A stretch of DNA of 64,000 nucleotides from positions 13,367 to 77,366 of the forward strand of contig DATJNA010000160.1 of the NCBI GenBank assembly GCA_035508435.1, read 5' to 3'. How positions within the stretch are numbered: position 1 is the stretch's first letter; every line of letters begins with the position of its first letter. The notes under the pieces are model-generated. The model was not told the origin of the DNA, ran no database searches, and saw only the letters and a program-made list of their open reading frames with translations. Below are positions 1-9,080 of this stretch, piece after piece. The DNA comes from JASHVB01 sp035508435 (GTDB lineage Bacteria; Pseudomonadota; Alphaproteobacteria; Acetobacterales; Acetobacteraceae). A program made the translations under genes and the position numbers.

Positions 1-1
1 G

Positions 2-2764
2 TCGTTTTGCGGTGGTTGGCTTCAGGCGCTGCAACGGCTGAACCAACAAGCCAGCCGCGCCTCGGCCCTGATCTATGGCGCCGTACTCCTGATCACCGCC
101 GCCGTGCTCGCGATCAGCATTACGGTCTGGCACATGCGCGGCGAAGCCCTCAGCGCCGCCTTCGGCAACACCGGGAATCTTGCCATCGTGCTGGCCGAGC
201 AAACCGACCGCTCGGTGCAGGCGATCGATATCGTGCTGCGAGACATCCAGGACGACGTCGCCGGCGACCTGCGCCTGGCAACCGAGGACGATTTCAAACG
301 CTTGCTCGCGACCGAGCCCATATTCCGCTCGCTGCACAGCCGCGCCGAGCGCCTGCCGCAGGTCGACAACATCAGCCTGATCGCCGCCGACGGCGTCCGG
401 GTGAGCTACTCCATCGCCTGGCCCGCGCCCCCGACAGAACTGTCGGATCGCGACTACATGCGGCACTTCCAGGCGCAGAACGATGCCGGCTTGTTCATCA
501 GCCAGCCGGTCGTCAGCCGGGCCACCCACGTCTGGAGCGTGTTTGCCGTCCGCCGGATCAACGGCAAGGACGGCCGCTTCCTCGGCGTGATTCTCGCGGC
601 GATACCGTTGCAGGTGTTCACCTCGCTGTTTTCATCGATCACATTGCCAGACAGCGAGACGTTCATGCTGCTGCGCCGCGACGGGACGGTCCTGGTGCGC
701 TATCCGGATGCCCCCTCCCATATCGGCGGCCGGATGCCGGAGAAGTCGCTCTGGTACAGCCTGGTCGCCGCGGGCGGCGGGAAATATCAGTCGCCCGGCT
801 ATTTCGATGAGCAATCCCGCCTGGTCGCCGTCCAGCCGCTCGCCGGCTACCCGTTGGTCCTCGACGTCGGCACGCCGACCGCCGGCGCGCTGGCGCATTG
901 GCGCCACCTGACAGTACTCATCGGCCTGGGCACCGCCTTCGCCGCCAGCCTCCTGCTGTTGCTGGTGCTGCTGCTGCGCCAGCAGTTGGCGCGACTGGAG
1001 CAATCCCGCGCGGCGCTGCGCCTGCGCAACGCCGAGTTGACCCGTGTCGCCGGCGCCTTGCGCGACAGCGAGACCCGGCTCGACGCCAAGACCCATGCAC
1101 TGGACACCACGCTCGCCGCCATGGACCAGGGGCTGATGATGGTGGATGCGCGCGGCACCGTGGCGGTTTGCAATGCGCGTGCGATCGACCTGCTGGACCT
1201 GCCACCAACACTGATCGCAGCGCCATCGCCGTTCACCGAGATTGCCGCCCGCCATCCCGATGACGGCATCTTCGCCCTGATGCACGAGGCGCTGGAGTGT
1301 GCCAATGACCCCGCGTCCAGCCTGCCTTGCGCACCACGCTGTGGCGAGCATTGCGTCACCGGCGATCGCATCGTGGAGGCGCGCTGTGTGAGGCTGCCAG
1401 CCGGTGGGGTGGTCGCCACGTTCGACGACATCACCGCGCGGCGCCATGCCGAGCAACAGGTCGCCTTCATGGCGCGGCACGATGCCTTGACGCGGCTGCC
1501 GAACCGGGCGGCCTTCGTCGAGCGGCTGGAGGCGACCGTCGCGCAGGCGGGCCGCGGGGCGCTGGCGGCCGTGCTGTGCCTGGACCTCGATCACTTCAAG
1601 GAGGTGAACGACACCCTTGGCCATCCGATCGGCGACCGATTGCTCCGCGCGGTGGCGGACCGGCTCACCGCCTGCGTGCGCCAGGTCGATACCGTTGCAC
1701 GGTTCGGCGGCGACGAATTCGCGGTCGTGCAGACCGACGCGGCGCGCGCCGAGGATGTCGGCTTGTTCGCCCAGCGGATCATCGAGGTACTGAGCCTGCC
1801 CTTTGACCTCAGCGGCCATCAGGTGACGGTGGGGGCGAGCATCGGCATCGCACTGATCCCGGCGGACGGCGCGGATCCGGACCGGCTGCTGAAAAGCGCC
1901 GACATCGCGCTGTACCGTGCCAAGGCTGACGGCCGCGGCGTCTATCGCTTCTTCGCGCCCGCCATGGACGCCAGGCTACAGGAGCGGCGCCAGCTCGAAC
2001 TCGATCTCCAGCACGCGCTGACGCATGAGGAATTCGAACTCTACTATCAGCCGCTGATCGACCTGGAATCGAACAACGTCTGCGCCTTCGAGGCACTGCT
2101 GCGCTGGCACCATCCGCAGCGCGGCCTGCTGGAACCGGGCGCGTTCGTGCCGTTGACCGAGGAGATGGGGCTGATCGTGCCGCTGGGCGGCTGGGCGTTG
2201 CGGCAGGCCTGCCGTGAAGCCACGACCTGGCCCGATAATGTCGCGGTCGCAGTCAATCTTTCGCCGGTGCAGTTCCGTCATCGCGAGCTGGTGCCGATGG
2301 TCGCCGCGGCGCTGGAAGCCAGCAAACTTGAACCGTCCCGCCTGGAGTTGGAAATTACCGAAGCAGTCCTGCTGCAAAGCAACGAGGAAGTCATGGAAAC
2401 ATTGCATGGCCTGCGCGACCTCGGCGTGCGTATCGCGATGGACGATTTCGGCACCGGCTATTCGTCGCTGGGCTACCTGCGCTGCTTTCCGTTCGACAAG
2501 ATCAAGATCGACCAGTCGTTCGTGCGCGACCTGCCGGAGGGCGCGGATGCCGCGGCCATCGTGCGAGCGGTCACCCGCATGGGCAATTCGCTCGGCATGG
2601 TCACCACGGCCGAGGGCGTGGAGACGGGTGAGCAATTGGCTCACCTGCGGGCGGAGGGTTGCGTGGAGGTGCAGGGCTATTTGTTCAGCCGCCCCCGCCC
2701 GGCGCGCGAACTACCCCAGCTCCTGCGCTTGCTCGGCCAACACGAGGCAACCGTGGCGGCGTGA
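2..2764 (+). CDS. GGDEF/EAL c-di-GMP signalling protein with extracytoplasmic sensor (5' truncated)
   Basis: Predicted bifunctional or switchable cyclic-di-GMP enzyme in the inner membrane. The frame is open to the window edge, and a hydrophobic helix is already under way before the first possible start (GTG 104), so the true start lies upstream. Counting from GTG 104: a Cache-like sensor segment lies at about 10-265, a second membrane helix at about 267-292, a PAS-like segment at about 325-445, GGDEF at about 450-615 and EAL at about 625-880. The GGDEF signature RFGGDEFAVV is intact and is preceded by RQVD five residues upstream, which matches the RxxD inhibitory I-site. The EAL half keeps EALLRW, VNLSPVQFR, LELEITEAVL, MDDFGTGYSS and FDKIKID, so it should be able to hydrolyse c-di-GMP. 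Ligand and target are unknown. The gene stands alone, with no response regulator next to it. Confidence 0.93.
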   Translation, partial: SFCGGWLQALQRLNQQASRASALIYGAVLLITAAVLAISITVWHMRGEALSAAFGNTGNLAIVLAEQTDRSVQAIDIVLRDIQDDVAGDLRLATEDDFKRLLATEPIFRSLHSRAERLPQVDNISLIAADGVRVSYSIAWPAPPTELSDRDYMRHFQAQNDAGLFISQPVVSRATHVWSVFAVRRINGKDGRFLGVILAAIPLQVFTSLFSSITLPDSETFMLLRRDGTVLVRYPDAPSHIGGRMPEKSLWYSLVAAGGGKYQSPGYFDEQSRLVAVQPLAGYPLVLDVGTPTAGALAHWRHLTVLIGLGTAFAASLLLLLVLLLRQQLARLEQSRAALRLRNAELTRVAGALRDSETRLDAKTHALDTTLAAMDQGLMMVDARGTVAVCNARAIDLLDLPPTLIAAPSPFTEIAARHPDDGIFALMHEALECANDPASSLPCAPRCGEHCVTGDRIVEARCVRLPAGGVVATFDDITARRHAEQQVAFMARHDALTRLPNRAAFVERLEATVAQAGRGALAAVLCLDLDHFKEVNDTLGHPIGDRLLRAVADRLTACVRQVDTVARFGGDEFAVVQTDAARAEDVGLFAQRIIEVLSLPFDLSGHQVTVGASIGIALIPADGADPDRLLKSADIALYRAKADGRGVYRFFAPAMDARLQERRQLELDLQHALTHEEFELYYQPLIDLESNNVCAFEALLRWHHPQRGLLEPGAFVPLTEEMGLIVPLGGWALRQACREATTWPDNVAVAVNLSPVQFRHRELVPMVAAALEASKLEPSRLELEITEAVLLQSNEEVMETLHGLRDLGVRIAMDDFGTGYSSLGYLRCFPFDKIKIDQSFVRDLPEGADAAAIVRAVTRMGNSLGMVTTAEGVETGEQLAHLRAEGCVEVQGYLFSRPRPARELPQLLRLLGQHEATVAA

Positions 2765-3191
2765 TCCGGGCAGGACCGCCAGCGGCGAGGCACGCAACGA
2801 AGCCAGGCTCCTCCAGCGCCGGGCGGCAGCTCGGGTCTTGCCGTGTGGTGGCCCGGCATCGGACCCGCTCCGCCGCATCCGTGCGGCCTGCCGGTTCGAC
2901 GGTATGCTCACAAAGTCGAAGGAAGCGTAACGAAGCGTCACAAGGCGCGGGATGCTCCGCCACCGGAAGCAGACCGACGCACGAAACCCCTGCTTGGTGA
3001 ATCCTCGCCTGCATCCCTGAAACTTCATCGCCAACATCAGGCAGGCCCAACGGCACACCGCCCGCGACGGCCCGCGGCCGCCGTTACACCGCGCTTCGTT
3101 GCATCCTTTGGCGCTGCCGCCTCAATTGCTGGCGGCAAGCACCGCGTCTCCCTATGCTCGCGCCCGCTATCCCTTGCCGGAGACCTTCCTC
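2765..3191. other. 427-bp intergenic region without a supportable gene
   Basis: Both strands were read. The open frames here are short, have no convincing ribosome binding site and resemble no family I know. The segment probably holds the 3' end of the GGDEF/EAL transcript and the promoter of the EipB-like gene. No clear terminator hairpin was seen. Confidence 0.5.
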
Positions 3192-4013
3192 ATGCGCCTT
3201 CCTGCCGCCCTGGCAGTACTGCTCTTCCTGGTGGTGCAACCCGCCGGCCTGTGCGCACGGGCCGCCGGACTGCCGGCACCGGTCGTGGAACCCGTGCCAC
3301 TCGCCGCGCACCATGCGCTCTACCAGCTCACGCTGGCCAATGACCCCGAGGGCGACATCGTGTCCGCCTCCGGCACCATGGGCTACGAGGTGATCGATGC
3401 GTGCGACGGCTGGGCCGTGCGCCAGAAGCTCGACATGGCCGTAACCAACACCGACGGCCAGGACATCCACATGGTGTCCGACTATGCCACCTGGGAATCC
3501 AAGGACGGGCTGAAGCTGCGCTTCCACATGCGGCAACTGACCGACCAGGCGGTGACATCGCAGACCGACGGCGAGGCCACCTTGCAGCGCCGCGGTGGTC
3601 CCGGCACGGTTCACTACATCACGCCACACGACAACACCGTGGCGCTGCCGCCCGGCACGCTGTTCCCGATGGCGCACACCGCCGCCATCATCGCCGCTGC
3701 CCGCGATGGCAAGAAGTTCATCACTCTGCCCTTGTTCGACGGCACCGACGAGAACGGCGCCGAGGACAGTTCGATCGCGATCCTCGACTGGAAGCCGCCC
3801 TTCGCCGCCAGGTGGTCCGCCCTCTCCACGCTGCCCAGCACCCGCGTGCGCCTGGCCTTCTTCGACCGCAAGCCCGATACGATCCTGCCAAACTACCAGG
3901 TCGGCATGCGCTACTGGGAGAACGGCGTCGCCGACAATCTGCAAATGGATTTCGGCGACTTCGTGATGAACGCCAAGATGACCGAGTTCGCCCTGCAGCC
4001 GCACAAATGCTGA
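3192..4013 (+). CDS. EipB/DUF1849 family periplasmic cell-envelope integrity protein
   Basis: A 273-aa secreted protein. The family (EipB, studied in Brucella) is a periplasmic beta-spiral protein needed for envelope integrity; its exact partner is not settled. The chosen ATG 3192 follows a GGAG and begins a clear signal peptide (MRLPAALAVLLFLVV, cleavage near the CARA/AGL junction). An upstream in-frame start at 3099 would bury the signal in a long non-hydrophobic leader, so I rejected it. The body shows family features: an early YQLTLA strand, GYEVIDACDGWAVRQ, and a Cys three residues into the C-terminal PHKC. The two mature cysteines (DACDG and PHKC) sit where the conserved disulfide of the family lies. 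It appears monocistronic; a 36-bp repeat follows its stop. Confidence 0.85.
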   Translation: MRLPAALAVLLFLVVQPAGLCARAAGLPAPVVEPVPLAAHHALYQLTLANDPEGDIVSASGTMGYEVIDACDGWAVRQKLDMAVTNTDGQDIHMVSDYATWESKDGLKLRFHMRQLTDQAVTSQTDGEATLQRRGGPGTVHYITPHDNTVALPPGTLFPMAHTAAIIAAARDGKKFITLPLFDGTDENGAEDSSIAILDWKPPFAARWSALSTLPSTRVRLAFFDRKPDTILPNYQVGMRYWENGVADNLQMDFGDFVMNAKMTEFALQPHKC

Positions 4014-4044
4014 GCCGGTCGTCGCTGCCGTGCCCGTTGGCACC

Positions 4045-4123
4045 AGCCGCCCGCGGCGCCCGCCCGTGGCGGTCGGCATCAGCCGCCCGCGGCGCCCGCC
4101 CGTGGCGGTCGGCATCAGCCGCC
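4045..4123. repeat. 36-bp tandem repeat, 2.2 copies
   Basis: Two identical 36-bp units (4045-4080 and 4081-4116), each starting AGCCGCCCGCGGCG, and seven bases of a third. They lie between the EipB-like stop and the isochorismatase start. The region just before (GTGCCCGTTGGCACC) looks like a decayed earlier copy. No coding function is supported. Confidence 0.9.
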
Positions 4124-4199
4124 AAACACGTCGCCCAGAGCGAGCGTTGCCGCGTCATGCCGCGGGCAGCACCCATGCCCGCATCGACGTCGCCCTGAT

Positions 4200-4850
4200 A
4201 TGCCCCCTGCCCTCAGCCGCGACGTCCCGATCGACCCCGACCACGCCGCGGTATTGTTCATCGACGTGCAGAACTACACCTGCCACCCGAATGGCGGCGA
4301 GTATGCCGGCCTGACCGGGGCCGAGCGCGACGCCAGCCATGGCGGCTTCTTCCGCACCTTGCGCGAGATCGCCGTCCCCAATATGCGCCGCCTCCAGGCC
4401 GCCGCCCGCGCAGCCGGGATCGAAGTGCTCTACACCGTGATCGAAGCCCTGACCAAGGATGGCCGCGACCAAAGCCTCGACTACAAGATCAGCCGCTTGT
4501 TCGTGCCACGCGGCTCGTGGGATGCGCTGGTGCTGGCCGACATCGCGCCAATGGGCGACGAGATCGTGCTGCCGAAAACCTCGTCCTCGGTGTTCATCTC
4601 CACCAACATCGACTATGTGCTGCGCAACCTGGGAGTGCGATCGCTGATCATCGCCGGCGTGCTGACCGACCAGTGCGTCGATTCGGCGGTGCGCGATGCA
4701 TGCGATCTCGGTTACCTGGTGACCGTCCCCACCGACGCCTGCGCCACGCTGACGCAGGAACGCCACGACTGGGCGCTGCGCAACAACCGCGGCTATTGCC
4801 GCCAGGTGACGACGGCGGCGCTGGTGACAGAGATCCAGGCGGCAACCTGA
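4200..4850 (+). CDS. Isochorismatase-family cysteine hydrolase
   Basis: A 216-aa protein with the Asp-Lys-Cys triad of the isochorismatase-like hydrolases: Asp in VLFIDVQN, Lys in LPKTSSSVF, and Cys in TDQCVDSAVRDACDLGY. Members cleave C-N bonds (nicotinamide, ureidoacrylate, N-carbamoylsarcosine, biuret) or the vinyl ether of isochorismate; the substrate cannot be chosen from sequence. The TDQCVDSAVRDA pattern is closer to the amidase branch than to EntB, which carries a fused carrier domain that is absent here. Start ATG 4200 is the only good one and gives the usual length. It converges on the cytochrome gene (85 bp between the stops), so the two are not co-transcribed. Confidence 0.87.
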   Translation: MPPALSRDVPIDPDHAAVLFIDVQNYTCHPNGGEYAGLTGAERDASHGGFFRTLREIAVPNMRRLQAAARAAGIEVLYTVIEALTKDGRDQSLDYKISRLFVPRGSWDALVLADIAPMGDEIVLPKTSSSVFISTNIDYVLRNLGVRSLIIAGVLTDQCVDSAVRDACDLGYLVTVPTDACATLTQERHDWALRNNRGYCRQVTTAALVTEIQAAT

Positions 4851-4935
4851 CCACCGCCCCATGTCGTCGCGAGGACCGCATCCGCGATGACCGCACCCGC
4901 GATGACATCGCCGCGGAACGGCAGCCGGACCAGGA

Positions 4936-7900
4936 TCACTGCGGCACCGCGACCTTGCCGCTGCTGACCAGGAACAACTTCCAATCCTGCGCCGGGGTCT
5001 GCGACAGGTTCAGCGTGCTGGCGATGTAGGCGAGCCGATCGCGATCCGAGCCTTCCGCCGTGCAGAACCGGTCCTGGAGAAAGAACGGTGGCGTCGCCTG
5101 ATCGTACAACCTGGCCTCCACCGTGGCCGGCTTGCCCGCGATTGCAGCCAGCGGCACCTGATAGCGCAGCGAGTCGTCGCCGCTGCCATTGCCGTAAGCG
5201 GGATCGTTGCCGACGCCAACCGGATCGGTGTCCTCCGCCATCTCGGCACCCGCCCCCAGCGCCTGCGCGATGGCAATGCGCTGCGGCAACGGCAGAAAGC
5301 CTTTCGGCAACAGCCGATTGTCCTTCAGCTTGGCGCAGATCGACAGGAAGCTCGTGGTCAGGTGCCCGGTCGGCTTCGCCGTGGCCCCGCATTGCGCGAC
5401 ACCCGCGGCCGGCGGCGCCGTCACCAGCTCCTGATAGATCTGCGCCTGGTCCTGCTGCGAAATCACCTGGTAGTGCGGCTGGTGCGGATCGCTGTCGGGA
5501 TCGCGCAATCCGCTGCAATCCGGCTGCCACCATAGCTCGCCGGCGATCGGCTGATCGCGCTGATCGACAATGACGCCGGCGTTGTTGGTACGCCCCGACT
5601 CCCAAAGCACGTCGCCGTCCGCGTCCAGCACCCGGAAATCGACGAACGCGCGGCGGAACCCGACGCCCGAGGGAAACTTATGCCCCGTCTTGTTCGTCAC
5701 CATCACCGTGGCACTCAGCGTGCCACCCGCCACCTGTACGCCGCTCACACCGATCGCCGCGGTGCTGTTCGCCGCTTGCCGGTAGATCGCCTGCTGCGTC
5801 AGGGCGAGGGGCGGCAGGCCCATGCTGCCCAGCATCGGATCCTGCACCGCGATGCCCAGCATCTCGCTGAACTGTTGCGCCATATCGATCAGGAACACGT
5901 TCAGCCCGACCAGCGTGTGACGCGAGAAGCCCTCGCGCACCGGCAGGTCGATGTCCTTGCCGGGCAGGCCGTTCTCGACCTGCGGGAAGTCGCTGTTCTC
6001 CTGGATGCTGGCGATCTTGCTGCGGAACTTTTGCCCCGCGCTGTCAGTGCTCGGCATGTGGCAGCCCTGGCACGACTGCGCCAGCGGCCCCTCCCCCGAG
6101 GGCAGCTTTCCGTCCGGCGTTGCCCCGGTGCGGTAGGCGCTGAACGCCCATTCCGGGTAGGTCGTTTGCTCATAACTATACCCAAGCGTCTGGCTGCCTC
6201 GCAGCACCGGCAGGTGCACCGTATGGCAGGTGCCGCACAGTTCGGCGCTGGTTATGACGGTGGCGCTGTCCTCCGGCTTGATGCCGAGCGCGTGCTGCAT
6301 CGGCACCTGCCGTGGATCGTTGAACGGACCGCCAAGCCGGTCGGTCGCGCCGATGAAAAAACTGCCGGTGAACGTGCGGGCGAAGCCGGTATTCTCCGGA
6401 TTCAGCAACTCCTGCCGCTGCGCCACGCAGCGATTCTGCGGCGCGCCCTGGTACTTTGCCGTCGCCGCCTTGCCCAGCACCATGTGGTGACACGCGGTGC
6501 AGGACACCCCATCGCGCCCCAGCGCGGCGAGCGGCGCCAACGGCGCTGTCGGGTTGTTGTCGGGATACGGCACCGCATTCAGCGTCGCGCGCAGGAACTC
6601 GGGACACGGTGCGGTGGCGGGACTGTCGATCGCCGCCTGCCGCTGCCCCAGGATGCCGTGGCAGCCAAGGCAGGTGTCCTGCACCTTCGGCGACAGCGCG
6701 GCATGGAACGTCTGGGTCTCGCTGGCAAGCTGGGCGAAGAAGATCGGGTCGCGCCCCGCCAGACCCATCGGACTGGTGCGCCAGGTCCCGTACGGCGACA
6801 GGTTGAGCACGGTCCCGTCACCCGACGGCGCGGTCATCTCGTATTGCAGCCCGGTGCCGCCCGCGGTGTGGCAACCGACGCATTGATCCGACGTGACAAA
6901 GGCGCTGTGCGCGTCGGGACCGCCGCCCGGAATCCAGGTGTGGTCATAGGACTGCGACGGCATGTCGAGCGTCGCCGGCGCGGCGAGTACCGCCGCCGAC
7001 GGCGGACGCAGGGCGCGCAGGAAGGCCAGGCTCGCGATACCGGGCAACTGCACCACCTTTGCCTCGGCCTCCCGCCGCGCCCGCTGGTGCACCAGGACAT
7101 GCGAAAAGCGGGTGATGACCTGGCTGGATTGCTGCTGGAAGAAATCCTCGCTGAGGAAATTCAGGAACGTGCCTGGCTCGCCCTTGATGTTGGCGAGACT
7201 GGCAAAGGTCTGATTGTCCACCGCCGAGGCGTGGCAGTTCAGGCAGTATTGCCCGAACCCGGCGAGCGCCGGCGAGTTGCTGGCGGGCGCCGGCCAGTCC
7301 GGCGTGTAGCCGGCCCAGCCGACCGCGGCCCAGAACCAGCCGTCGGCGGCCGCGGCGCTATCCCGCACCATCACCGCCATGCCCTGCGAGTTCGGCCGCA
7401 GCTTGAGCAAATCCGGGATGCGGCAGGCCGAGGCGGGCGGCGGGCTGTACATCTCCTTCACCATCATCGCGCCATCGGGAATCGGCGCGGGATGCGCCGG
7501 GGTCTTCGCCGGATCGCTCGGGCGATTGGCATGCAGCCACGCCATCATCTCCGGCGAGTACCAGATCAGCACCGGGGCGTGCGTGCCGTTGTAGCTGCCG
7601 GACCATGCGCCGTTGGCGAGCGTGGCGATGAACGGTCCGGTGTCGCGCACCGTCTTGTCCATCTGCCAGCCGGCCGCGAAGTTGCGGTGGCACATGGCCG
7701 TGACGTAGGTGTTGAGCGCGGCCTCGTATTGGTCGAGCGGCAGAGCGCCGGGCTGGCGCACGATCGGGTCCAGTTTGGCGCACAATGCGAGGTCGGTCGG
7801 AACCTGCGGCGTGGCTTGCTCGTCGGCGCAGAGACTCGCCGCTATGGAGGGTACCGCGAAGCCCGCGATACAGACCAACACCCCGATACAGACCAACACC

Positions 7901-7980
7901 CCGGTGCAGGCGAACAACCCGGTGCAGACGAACACCCGGGCGATGAAACCGGGCAAGCCGAAGCGACGCCGGCACAGCAT
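4936..7980 (-). CDS. Secreted hexahaem c-type cytochrome
   Basis: A 1,014-aa exported protein with six CXXCH haem-attachment motifs, in order CLNCH, CVGCH, CLGCH, CTACH, CGTCH and CQGCH, so six c-type haems are predicted and electron transfer in the periplasm or at the cell surface is likely. ATG 7980 is preferred because a GGGGGA lies just upstream; a GTG at 8034 would add 18 residues ahead of the signal. The leader is odd: four 18-bp repeats give a hydrophobic stretch with a Cys every sixth residue, ending in SIAAS before the mature LCADEQ. The C-terminal ~350 residues have no haem motif and contain a beta-rich segment (TNKTGHKFPSGVGFRRAFVD) of the kind found in multihaem proteins of the cytochrome c-552/554 group. 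No maturation or partner oxidoreductase gene lies nearby. Substrate unknown. Confidence 0.88.
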   Translation of the reverse strand: MLCRRRFGLPGFIARVFVCTGLFACTGVLVCIGVLVCIAGFAVPSIAASLCADEQATPQVPTDLALCAKLDPIVRQPGALPLDQYEAALNTYVTAMCHRNFAAGWQMDKTVRDTGPFIATLANGAWSGSYNGTHAPVLIWYSPEMMAWLHANRPSDPAKTPAHPAPIPDGAMMVKEMYSPPPASACRIPDLLKLRPNSQGMAVMVRDSAAAADGWFWAAVGWAGYTPDWPAPASNSPALAGFGQYCLNCHASAVDNQTFASLANIKGEPGTFLNFLSEDFFQQQSSQVITRFSHVLVHQRARREAEAKVVQLPGIASLAFLRALRPPSAAVLAAPATLDMPSQSYDHTWIPGGGPDAHSAFVTSDQCVGCHTAGGTGLQYEMTAPSGDGTVLNLSPYGTWRTSPMGLAGRDPIFFAQLASETQTFHAALSPKVQDTCLGCHGILGQRQAAIDSPATAPCPEFLRATLNAVPYPDNNPTAPLAPLAALGRDGVSCTACHHMVLGKAATAKYQGAPQNRCVAQRQELLNPENTGFARTFTGSFFIGATDRLGGPFNDPRQVPMQHALGIKPEDSATVITSAELCGTCHTVHLPVLRGSQTLGYSYEQTTYPEWAFSAYRTGATPDGKLPSGEGPLAQSCQGCHMPSTDSAGQKFRSKIASIQENSDFPQVENGLPGKDIDLPVREGFSRHTLVGLNVFLIDMAQQFSEMLGIAVQDPMLGSMGLPPLALTQQAIYRQAANSTAAIGVSGVQVAGGTLSATVMVTNKTGHKFPSGVGFRRAFVDFRVLDADGDVLWESGRTNNAGVIVDQRDQPIAGELWWQPDCSGLRDPDSDPHQPHYQVISQQDQAQIYQELVTAPPAAGVAQCGATAKPTGHLTTSFLSICAKLKDNRLLPKGFLPLPQRIAIAQALGAGAEMAEDTDPVGVGNDPAYGNGSGDDSLRYQVPLAAIAGKPATVEARLYDQATPPFFLQDRFCTAEGSDRDRLAYIASTLNLSQTPAQDWKLFLVSSGKVAVPQ
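7867..7938. repeat. 18-bp tandem repeat (4 copies) inside the cytochrome signal sequence
   Basis: Units at 7867-7884 and 7885-7902 are identical (GATACAGACCAACACCCC on the plus strand); 7903-7920 and 7921-7938 are diverged. The period is a multiple of three, so the frame is kept, and on the minus strand it encodes six-residue steps such as VCIGVL in the hydrophobic leader. Confidence 0.9.
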
Positions 7981-8164
7981 GGATCGTCCCCCCAGGACGC
8001 CGCCTTGACGCGGCAGCAGGTGGATCCCTGCCACGCACCAACAAAATGATGCAAGGGAAATTCGTTATTCTACTGCAAATTGTGCCCGCCGGCGTCTGAC
8101 ACCGTCACGCCCGGACTGCCGCAACGCCTCCGGCCGCAAGCCACAGAGCCATCAGCGGGGCACG

Positions 8165-8548
8165 TCAGTGACGCAGCGGGTTGAGGTTCGCATTGAGCCG
8201 GATCCCCGCCGTCCCCACCACGATCTTCGTCGCCTTGCAGTCGTGCAGGTGAGAAGCCCGCAGCGTCTGCCCATTGTTCAGGTGCACCTCCACCGAGTCC
8301 AGACACTCCTGCCGCGGCACCACGATCGCCCGCGCCTGGTTGCGCTCTATCGGCGCGTAGGTCAGCACCCGCTTCCTGCCGTCGGTCATCTGCGCTTCCG
8401 CCGACGTGATGACCTGTCCGCTCTGGTTGGTCAGCGAGAGCGACCGCATCTGCTGGCCCGGCGAGCCCAACGGCGCGGCCGGCAACTGCTGCGCCAGCGC
8501 CGAACCGCCAGCAAGCATCAGCCACACCGTCAGCAGCATACGCGTCAT
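8165..8548 (-). CDS. Small secreted protein of unknown function
   Basis: A 127-aa protein with a Sec signal peptide (MTRMLLTVWLMLAGGSALAQ, cleavage likely after ALA). ATG 8548 is preceded by GGGAGG at good spacing; a longer start at 8641 would place 31 basic residues before the signal. The mature part is beta-rich, repeats the theme of a polar strand followed by turns (SLSLTNQSGQVITSAEAQM, RNQARAIVVPRQ), and has two cysteines (QECLDS and HDCKAT) that may form a disulfide. I do not recognise the family. It lies upstream of the cytochrome gene on the same strand with 184 bp between them, so a functional link is possible but not shown. Confidence 0.7.
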   Translation of the reverse strand: MTRMLLTVWLMLAGGSALAQQLPAAPLGSPGQQMRSLSLTNQSGQVITSAEAQMTDGRKRVLTYAPIERNQARAIVVPRQECLDSVEVHLNNGQTLRASHLHDCKATKIVVGTAGIRLNANLNPLRH

Positions 8549-9080
8549 CGACCGTACCTCCCGCGGCAGAACGCCGGGCCAGCGTACCGGTTCTGCCGCC
8601 GCACGGGTGATCAGCACCCGGTGATCGAGACGCATCACCAACCTGACGGGTCACCCCCGCGTTTGAACCGCGGGGAAGCAGTCCAGGGTGTCGATCTGAC
8701 GATTGTGAGAATCGGGTGGGTCTTCATGCTGCCGGTTCCGCCTGCCGCCGGGCATCCGGCCAAACCCGCTGACCGTGCCGATGCCGCGTGCCTGCGGCAG
8801 CCGGAAGCGGCTGCAGAGTCGATCGAAGCGCGTCGTCCGGCCGACGGGCACGCCACGGCAGTGCGGCGATTTTGCGTCCGCAGCGACTCTGCGGTGCCGC
8901 AGCGATTTTGCACGACCGCGGCGATTTTGCACGACCGCGGCGATCTTGCGGTGCCGCGGCGATCTTGCGGTGCCGCAGCGATTTTGCGTTGCTCGCTCGG
9001 TGCCCGGGCGGTAGTCTCAGCGCGCCGAGCCGCGGGATTAATGACCGGCGAGGCGCGCCGTCGCCATGGGGGAAACATCG
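8549..9080. other. 532-bp intergenic region holding a 19-bp repeat array
   Basis: No gene is supported on either strand. The left third separates divergent genes and must hold the promoter of the small secreted protein; the right part carries the repeat array described separately and then the ribosome binding site of the next gene. Confidence 0.6.
8859..8991. repeat. 19-bp tandem repeat array, about seven copies
   Basis: Six full units at 8878, 8897, 8916, 8935, 8954 and 8973 (consensus CCGCAGCGATTTTGCGGTG) and one degenerate unit before them. Units differ at one to four positions and there are no unique spacers, which excludes a CRISPR. It lies about 90 bp before the start of the 402-aa gene. 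Confidence 0.93.

Noticed and set aside
5680..8049. A 789-aa plus-strand frame opposite the cytochrome
   Set aside because: It has no motif and a shadow-type composition, while the minus strand encodes six haem motifs in one frame.
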